Part shown: positions 28,640 to 39,650 of the stretch, piece after piece | Layout of the letters: every line of letters begins with the position of its first letter | Numbering within the stretch: the first letter of the stretch is position 1 | NCBI GenBank assembly: GCA_947462335.1 | Contig: OX381708.1 | Span: 42,101,377 to 42,165,376, forward strand | Reading direction: 5' to 3' | Source of the DNA: Harmothoe impar | Taxonomy: Eukaryota; Annelida; Polychaeta; Phyllodocida; Polynoidae | DNA length: 64,000 bases | Program-made: the position numbers and the translations under genes | The notes under the pieces: model-generated | What the model was told of the DNA's origin: nothing | Databases searched by the model: none | What the model saw: only the letters and a program-made list of their open reading frames with translations

Positions 28640-31600
28640 TGTATTAAGCCCTGAGCAGTTCCAAATGGGGGCACTGTGCCATGCCTGATGAGGGATGGCA
28701 TTTAGAGGTCATTGTAGACGGGAAGCCATCGGTGAGAACCTTGATTAGAAAAATATAATGACTTACCGGCACTGTCTCTTTTAAAGTCGGTTTTGTGCTG
28801 TAAAACAAAAAGAGAAAATTAATGTCTACAGGTTGCTTAATATTAGTCCATAGAATACTGAAATAAATGTATTCATTCTTTGTATAGCGAAAAGAAAATT
28901 GGGAATGCAGACTCACAGTTCAAGGAATAGCTGATGTGATCATTACAGTCGTACCAATACCATTGTAATCATGCTCAAGCACCTGATGTCTTGATGGGCA
29001 CTGTTTCCATCGATTTAGCGACTATTCGCTCCCAGGCATACCATCATACACCTCCCAGTACCACTACCTTTTGAACAGTTGCCCTCAAACTGGTAGGGGA
29101 ATGCAGTTGGGCGAGAGCCCTAGTGGCTTAGGCTCAGATGGGTTTGCTGCACATGAAGAATAAGGTTGGAGAGGAGTGCAGATGGGGCAGGGGGGGGGAG
29201 ATCATTCAAATCATGATTATATGGATTTTTTCCCCTTTTAGGCGGGTTATGGGTTCTCTATGTGTAACAAATATGCCAGAGACAAGGTGTGATATTGGAT
29301 GAGTTCTTATTGCTCGAACACAAATCAAAAGAAATAGTTAATCCCGGATAACTGAATATGTTAAGATATATGACCTTGAATTGAATGCTTCATTTCATAC
29401 AGTACCAAGAGGACGAGGTGTGAGATAGCAGGCACAGAATTGAACAATGGTTTGGATGTACATTGGGGTCAGTAGGTATAGGGTAGTTTAAGGACAGTTC
29501 CTCCAGTATGCAGGCCACCCATCTGCCATGGAGGTTAATGTGATGGCCTACAGCGGTGTGGCTGGCTGGGCTCACCAATGACCACTGGTCAGTGCTGGAT
29601 CAATGACCGCTTAGGGCTCAAATCCCCAGGTCCCCAGTGTAAACGGATGGCTGTCTGTTTACCCTATTCCCCTTGCCTATATTTATGTATGTTCTACTCT
29701 CTCCTTCCTTCTCTTTCCCCCACCAACTCATTCCCTCCATTCCTCCTGGCATTATATCCTACCCGCTGTCGTCTTCACCATCCCTATCTGCCCTATCTAT
29801 ATTTTTTCTTTTTCTCTTTTTTTATCACTTACTCATTGCTCACTCAGTATGTTTCTCTTGGTTTATCCTAAAATTATATGACATATATATACACTTTTTG
29901 CCGCGGTTACCATGGTTTTCTCTAATTGACAGCACAATATGCCTCAGGTCTATGGTAGACTGGGTATTTAGACTAGAGAAAACATTTGTTTTCCCATTCA
30001 ATTGAAGCTGGCTGTGTGACTCCCCCTATCTCAACACGCCTCACTGAACGGTCCATGGAGCCCTCTGTGAAACCTGTTTGATGAGAGGTTCGTTTATGTT
30101 GGAGGTGCGGGAAGGGGGCATCCAGATACGTATACATATTATATTGCTCATTTGTATATTTCTGCTTGTTTTCACGGCATATTTGTTTATGATTGTACTG
30201 AGTTTGATGGTCATACTTATATAGGCCTCATATAGGCCTCATGTATTCCTGGACTGACTCCAAAAGCAAAACCTTTCACTTATACTACAATGTTTTTACC
30301 GAGATGTTTTATTCGGTTAACAACTTTAATAAGCTGTCACCACCAGAATCCACAAGGCCAGTCTGTACATAATCTGTGTTGCCCCATTGGATATCTCAAT
30401 AACACACCACATTCTTTGTTATATACTATTACAACTATAGTATCATAAAGAAATTCGACTGAAATTCAAATTCTGCATGGACATGATGCAATTATAGAAT
30501 GCCTACGTATACCTTATTGCTGATAATAAAGTGGCAACACGAACATTATTTTAGTCAGTATACTCGTGGATCCTTATTACATGCCTTTTTGGATTACATT
30601 TGTAACATGAGAAGGCTTTGGGAACCTTAGTCTTAGATGAACCAACTCTGTATTATTGCTCTAATCATACGGGCTGTACAACTACTGCAGTAGATCGTTC
30701 TTCCTTCCCCCTTTCCCAATGGCCTTTGCATCTGATACCAGTGGCATTGACAATCTTATCAGATATCCTTATGGTGTAGCCCCGCTGTCAATTAAAAAAC
30801 CCTACCATGCTTCTGACAGTTGACTGACTATATAATTTCCTCTCTCATGAATAACGTCGCTGAAATGGTCTGTCTTAAGTACAAAGAGATAGTTTAATCT
30901 ATTTTGTGTCGTTGCACTGGCATTCACAGGCCGGAAAACAAGACGCAATAGTCCCCCCTCTTTGACACGTGTTTGTCTGATATAAAACGGATGAGGTAAA
31001 ACCTCACGTACATAACGATGGGTTTCACATGATTTTAGTTCTGTAATGTTTGCACGTTGTTCCTCATTATGTTATCTTATACTACCTTCTATCAGACAGT
31101 ACATCTAGGTCCTTTCTTATCTTTGCTGACTTTTGTACTTTGAACATGGTGTTTGTCTCAGTTAATCCCCAACAAGGGTAACTCTATATGGCTGTGTATA
31201 GCATGTCTGTGCAGGTCCACTCGGCTGTGGCTTCTGTGATTACTTGCTGTCCCACTCCCATGCACTATACCTACATTTATTACGACCCGACGAAACTCCA
31301 GTCATCAAGAAGTAATTTCCCATCTAGTGTATACAGCATTTCGATATAACTGCAATATCGCAACTGGAAATCAGACATTGCCTACGTTGGCAATTAAAAG
31401 CAGATCTAGACGTTTGATCGACATTGAACATGTATTGAATTTCATGATGCTACGCAATAATGAGGGGTTGAGACTAATAATAAGAGTCAACGACCGCACA
31501 ATCCATATGACTTATTCTTTAGTTAGCCTTGCCATTCCTGTCAGATTACGAGATAAATAGTTTCCCATTTGCCTAATGAGCCCACCTAACATAGATCTCC

Positions 31601-32400
31601 ATTTCTCCTTCCCCATAAGTAACTGGAAATGCACCTGTGTGCCAGCCTCAGCAAAATGTGGGACGTAGCTAGAGTTCACTCCAGCTGCTATCATGAGAAT
31701 TGCTTTTAACCCAGAATTCTAGTTTCCAATTTGTTGTACACTATAGTCCTTATCAATATAATGCACTGTGCTTTATAGTGTCACTTGTTCGCGTGCAGTA
31801 TTTAAAATATCTGTCTGGGAGATTCTGCAAGTTATTTTCAAATTCTTCATTCGGATGGCAGTGCTTTCCACATACTGCTCTATGAAATATGTTATAACAA
31901 GTTCGTCCAGGATGCTAATTACAAAGCGCCTCTGTTAAATATATTGGAGTCTGTGATGGGTAATAATGATCTATAGCTATCAGAGGTGCTTTTTTATGGC
32001 AGTCTTGCTGAATATACACATCTAATCCAGCACATTTTGAGACGTGTTTGTCTATGTTTGTCATCGGTACGCGATCATCAGCTGTGTGTTCTAGTCATAT
32101 TGGTGTGTGCCGTTTCATGGCATAAGTATGACAATGATGACCATGGATTATTTTTGATCAATTTAGAAAAGAAAACTTGGTTGAAGGAGTATGGTCATAA
32201 TCATATTCAGTGAAATCCATGCTTTAGACAGACCAGGCGATAATATTGGCGTGTTCTACACTCCCTAAGGAGAGGATCAATTTTTGGTGGTTGTTCCTGA
32301 ACCGGGTCAATTAATCTCGAGTAACAACTGGGAATGCCAAGGTTTAAATAAATGGAAAAGAGAACAAATTGACTGCAGCCATTGCCAGGTAAATACCAAT
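28640..32400. other. D2 interior without recognisable gene
   Basis: Contains the D1-like segments listed under D2 and a pyrimidine-rich stretch at 29690-29840. The ORFs there are low-complexity. Confidence 0.5.
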
Positions 32401-34130
32401 TGCCTTCCCAAAAAGACATTCACACTGATGCAGTATCGCCTGACAACTGCAGATGGCACCTAATGGCCCTAGGGGTAGCTGAGATCGAACCAAGGGAGCT
32501 CAGACCAATTTGCTGATTTTGTTGCTTATATGTCGCATCTCGTTGTGACATTATTATGACATGTTGTAGCCTAACCTCTTAACCATGAAATAACCCACCC
32601 TGAAGTTATGTCTGAGGATCTATAGAATTAAAGTAGCTATAGCTGAAGTAGCAAGTAAAATGAGCAGGTATCATGAGTAAAATACATAAATCCAGAATAT
32701 GGTAATTTCACTGCTCATAGATTAGAAAGTGTGCAATACGTGGTGCATGGTTTACTGTCAAGAGTAACACAGATAGCACATTCAGACTGTGCTATTCCAC
32801 ACCGGGTATTCCACCTGCGGGCTCAGGAAACAGAGGAGCACAATATGAGCAGCAGAGAGTCAGCAAGGTTTGAATGCGATGCGAATTAGGTGATTCTACC
32901 TACGTGGACTTTGGACTGCGACCTGTATACTGTATTACATCATCTGTGAACGAGGAATGTATTGACATATTGGCATTGTTTGTCACACTCTGACCAAGAC
33001 GCCCTCACCATCTCCGGCGTGAGATACACTTTGGACGGCCCCTTAATACTCTAAAATTGGAGTCATTGAAGTACAGTTGTATTGTATATATCTATTCATT
33101 GATTCATTTTAAATATGCACTCAAAGTACATGTACACAGTTTCATAAATACTGCTCACAATTTGCATAAATGTGCATAAATACGTCTTATAAACAAACGA
33201 GATGGGTTGTGGCCTTTTGTGACTAAATATTATATCCCATGATGGAAAATGCGCTGTGTGTTTTTCGAAATATGTGATAACGGAGGGCATCTTAATCCAT
33301 TGTACACATTGTACACTCTCATGAAAAGCAGAGGTTAAAAGCTTGACAAACAAGTTCATGCAAGTCTTTGACGCATCAAAGGATAACATTTCAACAGGCT
33401 TCCCAGCTAGCCAGCCACTCCTGTGATGTCTATAATATTTTGCCTTTGTGATAGAATTCCTCGGAACTTTCACCTAATCCAATCTTATTTCGGTGCATAA
33501 ATAGTATTCCTTATGACTATTTGCTTCCGAACACAAAATGTGAAGCTAGGCGTTCAGACGTCACCCATTACATATGCCAAATTGTAAAAATATTGTTTCC
33601 TATAAGTAGACCTACATTTGTCATTAAATGATTTCCAACCTTTCTTGATACTATATATGTTCAGCCCCCGGGTCCAGCCCACACAACAAGGGTAGACATT
33701 GACATAGTTGAAGACAAGCAAGTTTATGGGTATGTAGGCAGTAAAAACATTTCTAGATTCCTGATTGTGTGAACCAGGAAATACTTTGAAATTATCCAAC
33801 CCTTCCGCGGCCACACTACTTTATGACTTCTGACCACCTGCCTATAGATGACACTAGCACCACCAATGACACCACTTTTACACTTTACTGGGGACGCACG
33901 CGCCAATCCCTCCCCCTAAACTTCTTTTTACTATCTTGGAATGCAAGCTTTAATGTGTTCCAAGGAAGATTTACCCTTTGGCCTTAATGTTTAGGGCATT
34001 TGCAAAAAATCTCTGGGAATCCCCTATACATGCCAGTATACTTCTGAGACGAGCTGGTGGATTAGTTGAGGCGAATTGGGCTATTTACAAACTACTTGGC
34101 GTATAGATCCAGCACTCGTCAATGCAGATT

Positions 34131-34237
<107 letters not shown>

Positions 34238-34238
34238 A

Positions 34239-34519
34239 GGGCCCTGTCAACACACCCCTCCCAGAAATGTAGCCCTTTGGTCTCTGTGACCAAAGGGCTA
34301 CATTTCTGGGAAGGGTCACTATGCATAAGGTACACAGAGGGTTCTCTTTTAGAATAATTCCATCTTAAAAGTGCCAATGGGCTACTTTTCTTCAAAAAGG
34401 TTCTTCACATGGGGCTAATTACCACATATGTACTCCATTCCAGTGCTAAAAGATAGCTGTTAAAAGTGTCACAGGGACCACAGGGCTACATTTCTGGGAG
34501 AGGCGTATTGACAGGGCCC
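34239..34519. repeat. Inverted-repeat unit with a perfect internal hairpin
   Basis: GGGCCCTGTCAA at the left is inverted at the right end (TTGACAGGGCCC region), with similarity over about 40 bp. Just inside the left end, 34260-34310 is a perfect 23-bp hairpin (CCCAGAAATGTAGCCC and onward) with loop TCTGT. A third, weaker relative lies at 34585-34660. Confidence 0.7.
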
Positions 34520-35473
34520 AATTGACAAAGATCCCACACACCATCTTATGAATTGCTATAAATTATATATTGCGTATCAATGCTAAAGGGTACCTGTCAC
34601 AAGCTTTTTAAAGGGGCCAAAGAGCCATTTTCCTAGGAGGGGATCTCTTGACAGGGACCGATTGGCAAGTGCGTCCTTTTTCTGAGGGTAGTTTGATGCA
34701 GACCACTTACCTGGTGTAAATGTCCACACAGTATCCTTTAAATTGCCATATGTATTCTATCCTAATGCTAAAAAGATACCTGTCGCAGGAAGGGCATTTA
34801 TCAACTTGACAGTGACAGTGAGTTTTTCTCTCTTTAAAAAAAGAAAAAGAAAATGCCAGAAAAAAATCATTGAAAAAAGCTTTTCGTTAATAAGATCCCT
34901 AGACAAAGGTTTTCTTCGAAAAAAGGTTCTTTGAAAAAGCATCAAATGATTATCTTTAATGTGGCTCTCCTAGGTCACCATACCATCCAGCTTATTGTTA
35001 ATAATTGCCAATAAATTATCACAGACAGCTGAAAAATGTTAAGTACTAAAAGAATATGCAATAATAGGACGCATGTCTTATTGGTGATAACTCTCATAAC
35101 AATAACGCAGACATAGTGTTCAGAGTACACTAATGGATGCTGATTGCATGACGCTAAAGTTGAACGCTTCCCAAGTCCGATGTTTCTTAGATTGAAGTGG
35201 ACTTGTTTGTGCAGTAAATAGATATTTTAGTTTCAAATTGCTGGAAAGGACAACCCTGTCTGAAACAATTTAAAGGTTATATCGATGTATGCTGATACAG
35301 TTGCACATAGATGCATATGAAATAGCTCAATATTGATTGATGAAAAGCATATCTGTTTATATTTATCTGTATATTATGTGATTTAAATTCTCCCATGATT
35401 TTTGGCAGTGATTGAATAAATCAAATAGCCCTTTTGCCGCCGGTGTCTCTACATACACTATAACAATAATTTT

Positions 35474-35478
<5 letters not shown>

Positions 35479-35533
<55 letters not shown>
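35479..35533. repeat. (AT)n microsatellite
   Basis: About 55 bp of AT dinucleotides; the overlapping ORF is an artefact. Confidence 0.95.
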
Positions 35534-35535
<2 letters not shown>

Positions 35536-36029
35536 ATCATGACTATGGACAACCTCATTGGTATTATATGGTATGTACAGTAATATTGATTTATGGTAAA
35601 AGGAAAACTACAAAGATTCATTCATTGTATACAATGAAATCGTTCATGAGATGAGATGAATGATCGGGGTGTTGAATATTATGCCAAATTATGGCCTTTA
35701 TCGTACATTAATGAGCCAGGTTGAGTAACCACATGGAGCCAGTTTTACGTTCCATGTGGTCTCGATGGCTGTAGGGCTTGTTTCCCGCCTATGAGCTATT
35801 CCTGGAATTATGTTGTGGTATGCTGCGACCCCCCCCCCCCCCCCAAAAAAAAAAGAAATGAATAAATTAAAATACAAAAGAAAACACGGGTGTTAAAGTT
35901 TTTCTGAAATCGGAGGGTAAATGCTTCTGCCCGTGCAGTCCTCTGAGTTACTATACCTATGTGTGAAGGAAGGAAAGGGCAGTATCAAACGTTTTTTTTT
36001 AGAAGAATGAGTATCTCTGGGGGAAGCGG

Positions 36030-36180
36030 GCTCCAGTCCCCAAGACTTGTACATAAGAGCACACGTCCTCGGGACTAGATCTCTGGTCCCTAGGACTTGG
36101 TATCAGCAGATCAGGTCCTGAGGACCTCAATATCACATCTCAGATCCCTAGGACCTGGTTGTAGGCCCCTAGAACTTGTC
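36030..36180. repeat. Degenerate short repeats
   Basis: About five spaced copies of a GGTCCCTAGGACTTG-like motif, each nearly palindromic (CCTAGG or CCTGAGG core), directly left of the fold-back element. Origin unknown. Confidence 0.5.
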
Positions 36181-36186
36181 ACACGT

Positions 36187-36753
36187 TGTACAACCGTGAT
36201 CTGCAGTAACTAACGTGATCTGCAGTAGTGCAGATAACGGCAGGCCATCCAAACGTGATCTGCATCAAATTAACGTAATCTGCATCATTTCATATGATGG
36301 AAAAAGCCATAATATCTGTATTAAGAGAACTTGTCCTCTCCCTGATGCTATCTGCATCAAAACATGTACGCCCATATGGTCTTTGACTTGGTGTATCTAG
36401 AAGTAAATAGCATTATTTATGCAGATAGACATCTGGGAAGTATTTTTGAGTTGTTTCACATAACCCAGGTGTGACCTGGGGCATCTAAGAAGTAGAGACT
36501 GAGGATTGTTTCACATTGTCCATGGTCCACTTGCGGTATTTCTTTCTTAAAAATCACCAAAGTCAATTTTCCTAATAATGGTCAATTTGGCGAGAAAAGT
36601 GTCCAAAATTCTGTAGATAAAGGTTGAATGGTTGTAGCAGATCATGTTATTTTGATGCAGATCATGTTACTTTGATGCAGATCATGTTTGGATGGTCTCC
36701 CGTTATCTGCATTACCGAAGATCACGTTAGTTACTGCAGATCACGGTTGTACA
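36187..36753. mobile_element. Fold-back element with 5-bp target duplication (567 bp)
   Basis: Terminal inverted repeats of about 100 bp start TGTACAACCGTGATCTGCAG and carry several TGATCTGCA motifs. CACGT lies directly outside both ends (36182-36186 and 36754-36758), a clean 5-bp duplication. There is no coding frame; it is a non-autonomous DNA transposon or MITE. Confidence 0.85.
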
Positions 36754-38082
36754 CACGTCCCCACGTTTCACTAGAAATAACAACATTTATTTTTATCTCG
36801 GTTTCCCATATAGGTCTATGCTTGTCTTAGCTGTTTGGCGTGAGGGGGTATAAGATCTGTGGCAGTACTTAGTGGAGACCACATAGACCACACCGTCTTT
36901 ACCACTGAAAGAAATTAAAGATTAAAATGCGTAGGGAGAGAGTGGCCGAGATTGGTACCGGTATATATAATTCAGTAAAAGTACAGGGTCTGCATGGGGA
37001 CCTATGCAATGGGGGATATTCGGGCCGCTGCAATATGGCTCTTGTCATACAGGATTTATATCTATTTTTTTCTTTTCATCCTCCTCCTGCTCTTTGGATC
37101 TGACACAAGTGACAGTGACGAGAGATCAGATACTCCTTTACTTTAGCCCTGCTGTCAATATATAAAAACACTATGCGACAGCCCTCTGACAGATGGCTGA
37201 CTATGAATATCATCTCTGCCCATGAATACCATCTCTGAAATAGTCTATCTATCCTGTGTAAAGTGCAGAGCATATTGGCATGACCGATTTGGCAAATTTA
37301 ATTTTTCTTTCTGTCATAGCGTTGGGAAGGCGCTATGTCAAAGCACCGCCGTGTTAGATAGCATTTGCAGTGGAAAATACAAGAATGATATGTATGCCCA
37401 GGTATATAGCTTTGGGTGTTCAATATGGCCTACACAGTTGCATGATATTGTTTGTTATATGTGCTACAAATACGAATGCTTAGTTGAATGCTTTATACAA
37501 GAGCAAAATGATTGTTATGTATGTCATAATGTTACTAAGGTTGCATGGTCGAAATTGCAATATATAGGAACACTACTACCTGAGTAGATGTATCAAATTG
37601 TCACATTTAATAGATGCCGTGGGATTTTCATGGTTATGGTACTTTTTAAAGGGGAATCTATGGATAAAAGGGTGCTAAAAAAGAGACAGAGCCCCCCTAA
37701 GCTTTAATTACACTTGATTGGCAAAAAAATAGCTCAAATAGTGAATATCAAAAATGGAGCGGTATCCTATCTTCTTTAGCACCTTTGAAACTATAGAAAT
37801 CAGTTGGGAAACTACCATAACCACAAAATTCCCACGGAAATACAGTTGCCCCGCCCCCCCCCCCCCCCTACATGGATAGATATAGTAACACTGCATCAGA
37901 ATACCTGCATTTAGCCCCCTGGTGTGCACACACGAGACAGATACTTTACTCATATAGAATGAGTATGCAAATCAACTTGGCTCTGTCTTGTTGGTTTTAT
38001 TGTCATTCTACAATCATGTAGTATCCACCCATTTCATTACATTTATTCTGACCTGCATATTTGGGTGGATGAACACCATAAT

Positions 38083-38235
38083 GATAAGTGACAGGTAACT
38101 TTGGTATACTTTGGATTTATTTTGAACTTTATCATGAGAATATGAATGTTTAAAGTACATGTTATAATGGTAGGCGAACATCTACCCAAGATATACGGTA
38201 TACACATTTCAGTCAGTGATTTTTGTTTTTAGTGG
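38083..38235 (-). repeat. Ngaro B2 split direct repeat (3' end)
   Basis: This is the terminal 153-bp B copy. A 72-bp spacer (38236-38307) separates it from A2. AAT at 38080-38082 lies between it and the flanking host DNA, matching the AAT at the other end of the element. Confidence 0.92.
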
Positions 38236-38307
38236 ATACATACGACTCTTTATAGGAGAGTATTAATACATACAGTAGTACATAAATATTAGGTGTGGGT
38301 GGGCGGG

Positions 38308-38472
38308 TCAATAAAATTCCCAAACACGTTCTTGGTCGAGGAAAGGTGGGACGCTAGTAGTGACGTCACAGCCTCCGTGGATTGTCCTGCAGGCGGCGCG
38401 TCGGTGTTTTGCCGCCACGGTGTAGTCCCCCGCCCCGACCATTATTCAGGAATTCAAGAATTCCTGGACAAT
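38308..38472 (-). repeat. Ngaro A2 split direct repeat
   Basis: This is the second 165-bp A copy, including the AAT at its junction with B1. It carries the same palindrome (38447-38466) as A1. On the minus strand the B1/A2 junction reads CACTTATC-ATT-GTCCAGG, the presumed reactive junction of the circular intermediate. Confidence 0.92.
38447..38466. promoter_or_regulatory. Candidate recombinase-binding palindrome in A2
   Basis: CAGGAATTC and GAATTCCTG form perfect 9-bp arms around AA, 6 bp from the presumed ATT crossover core. The same site is in A1 at 43298-43317. Paired recombinase-binding arms next to a short core are typical of tyrosine recombinase sites; the functional assignment is inference. 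Confidence 0.5.
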
Positions 38473-38625
38473 GATAAGTGACAGGTAACTTTGGTATATT
38501 TTGGATTTATTTTAAACTTTATCATGAGAATATGAATGTTTAAAGTACATGTTATAATGGTAGGCGAACATCTACCCAAGATATACGGTATACACATTTC
38601 AGTCAGTGATTTTTGTTTTTAGTGG
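38473..38625 (-). repeat. Ngaro B1 split direct repeat
   Basis: This 153-bp repeat begins GATAAGTGACAGGTAACTTT on the plus strand and matches B2 with two transitions. It abuts A2 directly, producing the B-A junction expected to template closure of the circular DNA form. The recombinase stop codon falls at its inner edge. Confidence 0.92.
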
Positions 38626-39650
38626 GCAAATAAGTGCGCCAACTTGTTGGCAACACTTCGTGAGTCTGACGATGGGACGTACACCTTTATGCTAGATTGT
38701 GATTTCCATGTGCCCTGTGCAGCTAGTTCAGCCTTGGTGCAGCCTGCCAGGTAGGCAGCTTGGGCACCCCCACGCCTGATTGAATGAGAGCGGATTCTTA
38801 GTGCATATGGGCACCCTGTCCGACCTAGTACCCCTTTTAGCACCGAGACTAGCTGTGGAGGTGTAATAGGGGAGCCACTCAGGTGGGTGAAGGCAGTGGA
38901 GGTGAGTGGTGCCGGGCATGCAAGGACATAGTTGTCCCAGGCAGTGGCCGGGCATGCTGGGCATCCTGGGATCCTGGGGACGTTAAGTACGACCGGATCC
39001 ATACCTGGCAGTATTGTTTTTGTTGAACTTAGCAGCAGGTTAAGTCCTAGGGGGGTACTTGTAATGTCAGACCTGATTAGGGTATGGGGGCCTCCCCACA
39101 AAACCGCAGACGGGGACAGCAGGTTTGAGGCTCTAAGGAAGCCAAAGAAACCCACACACAATGCAGCCTTCAGTGGTAGGCCAATGTTTGTATTGTCGAG
39201 GTGGTGGCAGACTGTAATAAGGTCCTGGGGAGTAATAGGCGGAGCAGGGTTTGGTAGGACAGGGGCCAGCCTGTGGGCCCCTTTGGCTACAGTCTTTGCC
39301 TCTTGTGACTGTAAAGGTGAAGGCTGTCCCCCATGTTCTCTGACCCAGATAGAGGCCCCGGAAGTATAGCATTTCCTAGAAGCTAGGCTCTTTAATGTAT
39401 TGGCCAAATATTGCTGGTACAAGCACGCGTCCAGGATTGTAGGTGTGAGAACATTAACCCCATAGTGGAGGGCGAATGTTAGATACATTGTTGCATGTGT
39501 AAGTCTATTGTTATGGGTCTGGTCAGAGATAGCAGCGTTGTAAGAGACGACAGCCTGGTCTCCCAGGGGGGTACCTACAACATGGAAAATGTGGAAGATT
39601 ACTTCAGATCTTAGTGAAAAAGGGGTGAGGGAGGGCTGGTTCCTTGAGGG
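38619..39650 (-). CDS. Ngaro ORF3, tyrosine recombinase (integrase)
   Basis: The first ATG is at 39488 (289 aa), but the frame is open back to 39650 and the upstream stretch (SYNAAISDQTHNNRLTHATM) reads like the first helix of a recombinase core-binding domain. The true N-terminus is therefore probably upstream and reached by a +1 shift or by splicing. Counting from the ATG, the catalytic set is R119 (GFFGFLRASNL), K157 (SSTKTI), H235-R238 (HSIRRGG), W261 and the nucleophile Y270 (IKVYVPSSD). This is the R-K-H-R-H/W-Y pattern of tyrosine recombinases. The enzyme would join a circular DNA copy to the target through a covalent 3'-phosphotyrosine intermediate. The TAA stop lies 7 bp inside the B1 repeat. 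All active-site residues are present. Confidence 0.92.
   Translation of the reverse strand, partial: PSRNQPSLTPFSLRSEVIFHIFHVVGTPLGDQAVVSYNAAISDQTHNNRLTHATMYLTFALHYGVNVLTPTILDACLYQQYLANTLKSLASRKCYTSGASIWVREHGGQPSPLQSQEAKTVAKGAHRLAPVLPNPAPPITPQDLITVCHHLDNTNIGLPLKAALCVGFFGFLRASNLLSPSAVLWGGPHTLIRSDITSTPLGLNLLLSSTKTILPGMDPVVLNVPRIPGCPACPATAWDNYVLACPAPLTSTAFTHLSGSPITPPQLVSVLKGVLGRTGCPYALRIRSHSIRRGGAQAAYLAGCTKAELAAQGTWKSQSSIKVYVPSSDSRSVANKLAHLFAH

Larger units (their letters stand above)
21100..34030. repeat. Paralogous block D2
   Basis: This block is collinear with D1 from about 6.9 to 16.1 kb but enlarged by insertions at 21.36-23.69, 25.43-26.64 and about 27.3-28.6 kb. Its last part also matches D3: 33190-33470 with 44560-44880, and 33640-34030 with 45345-45690. 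It ends near the (AC)n(AT)n tract at 34.13 kb, before the position where the cysteine-rich exon would lie, so that exon is missing from this copy. Confidence 0.75.

Noticed and set aside
36187..36753. CRISPR-like repeats (TGATCTGCA units)
   Set aside because: The motifs form inverted terminal arms with a target duplication, not direct repeats with unique spacers.
37222..37587. 121-codon cysteine-containing ORF as a gene
   Set aside because: The paralogous segment at 12.46 kb diverges in frame with stops, and no splice or coding signal is seen.
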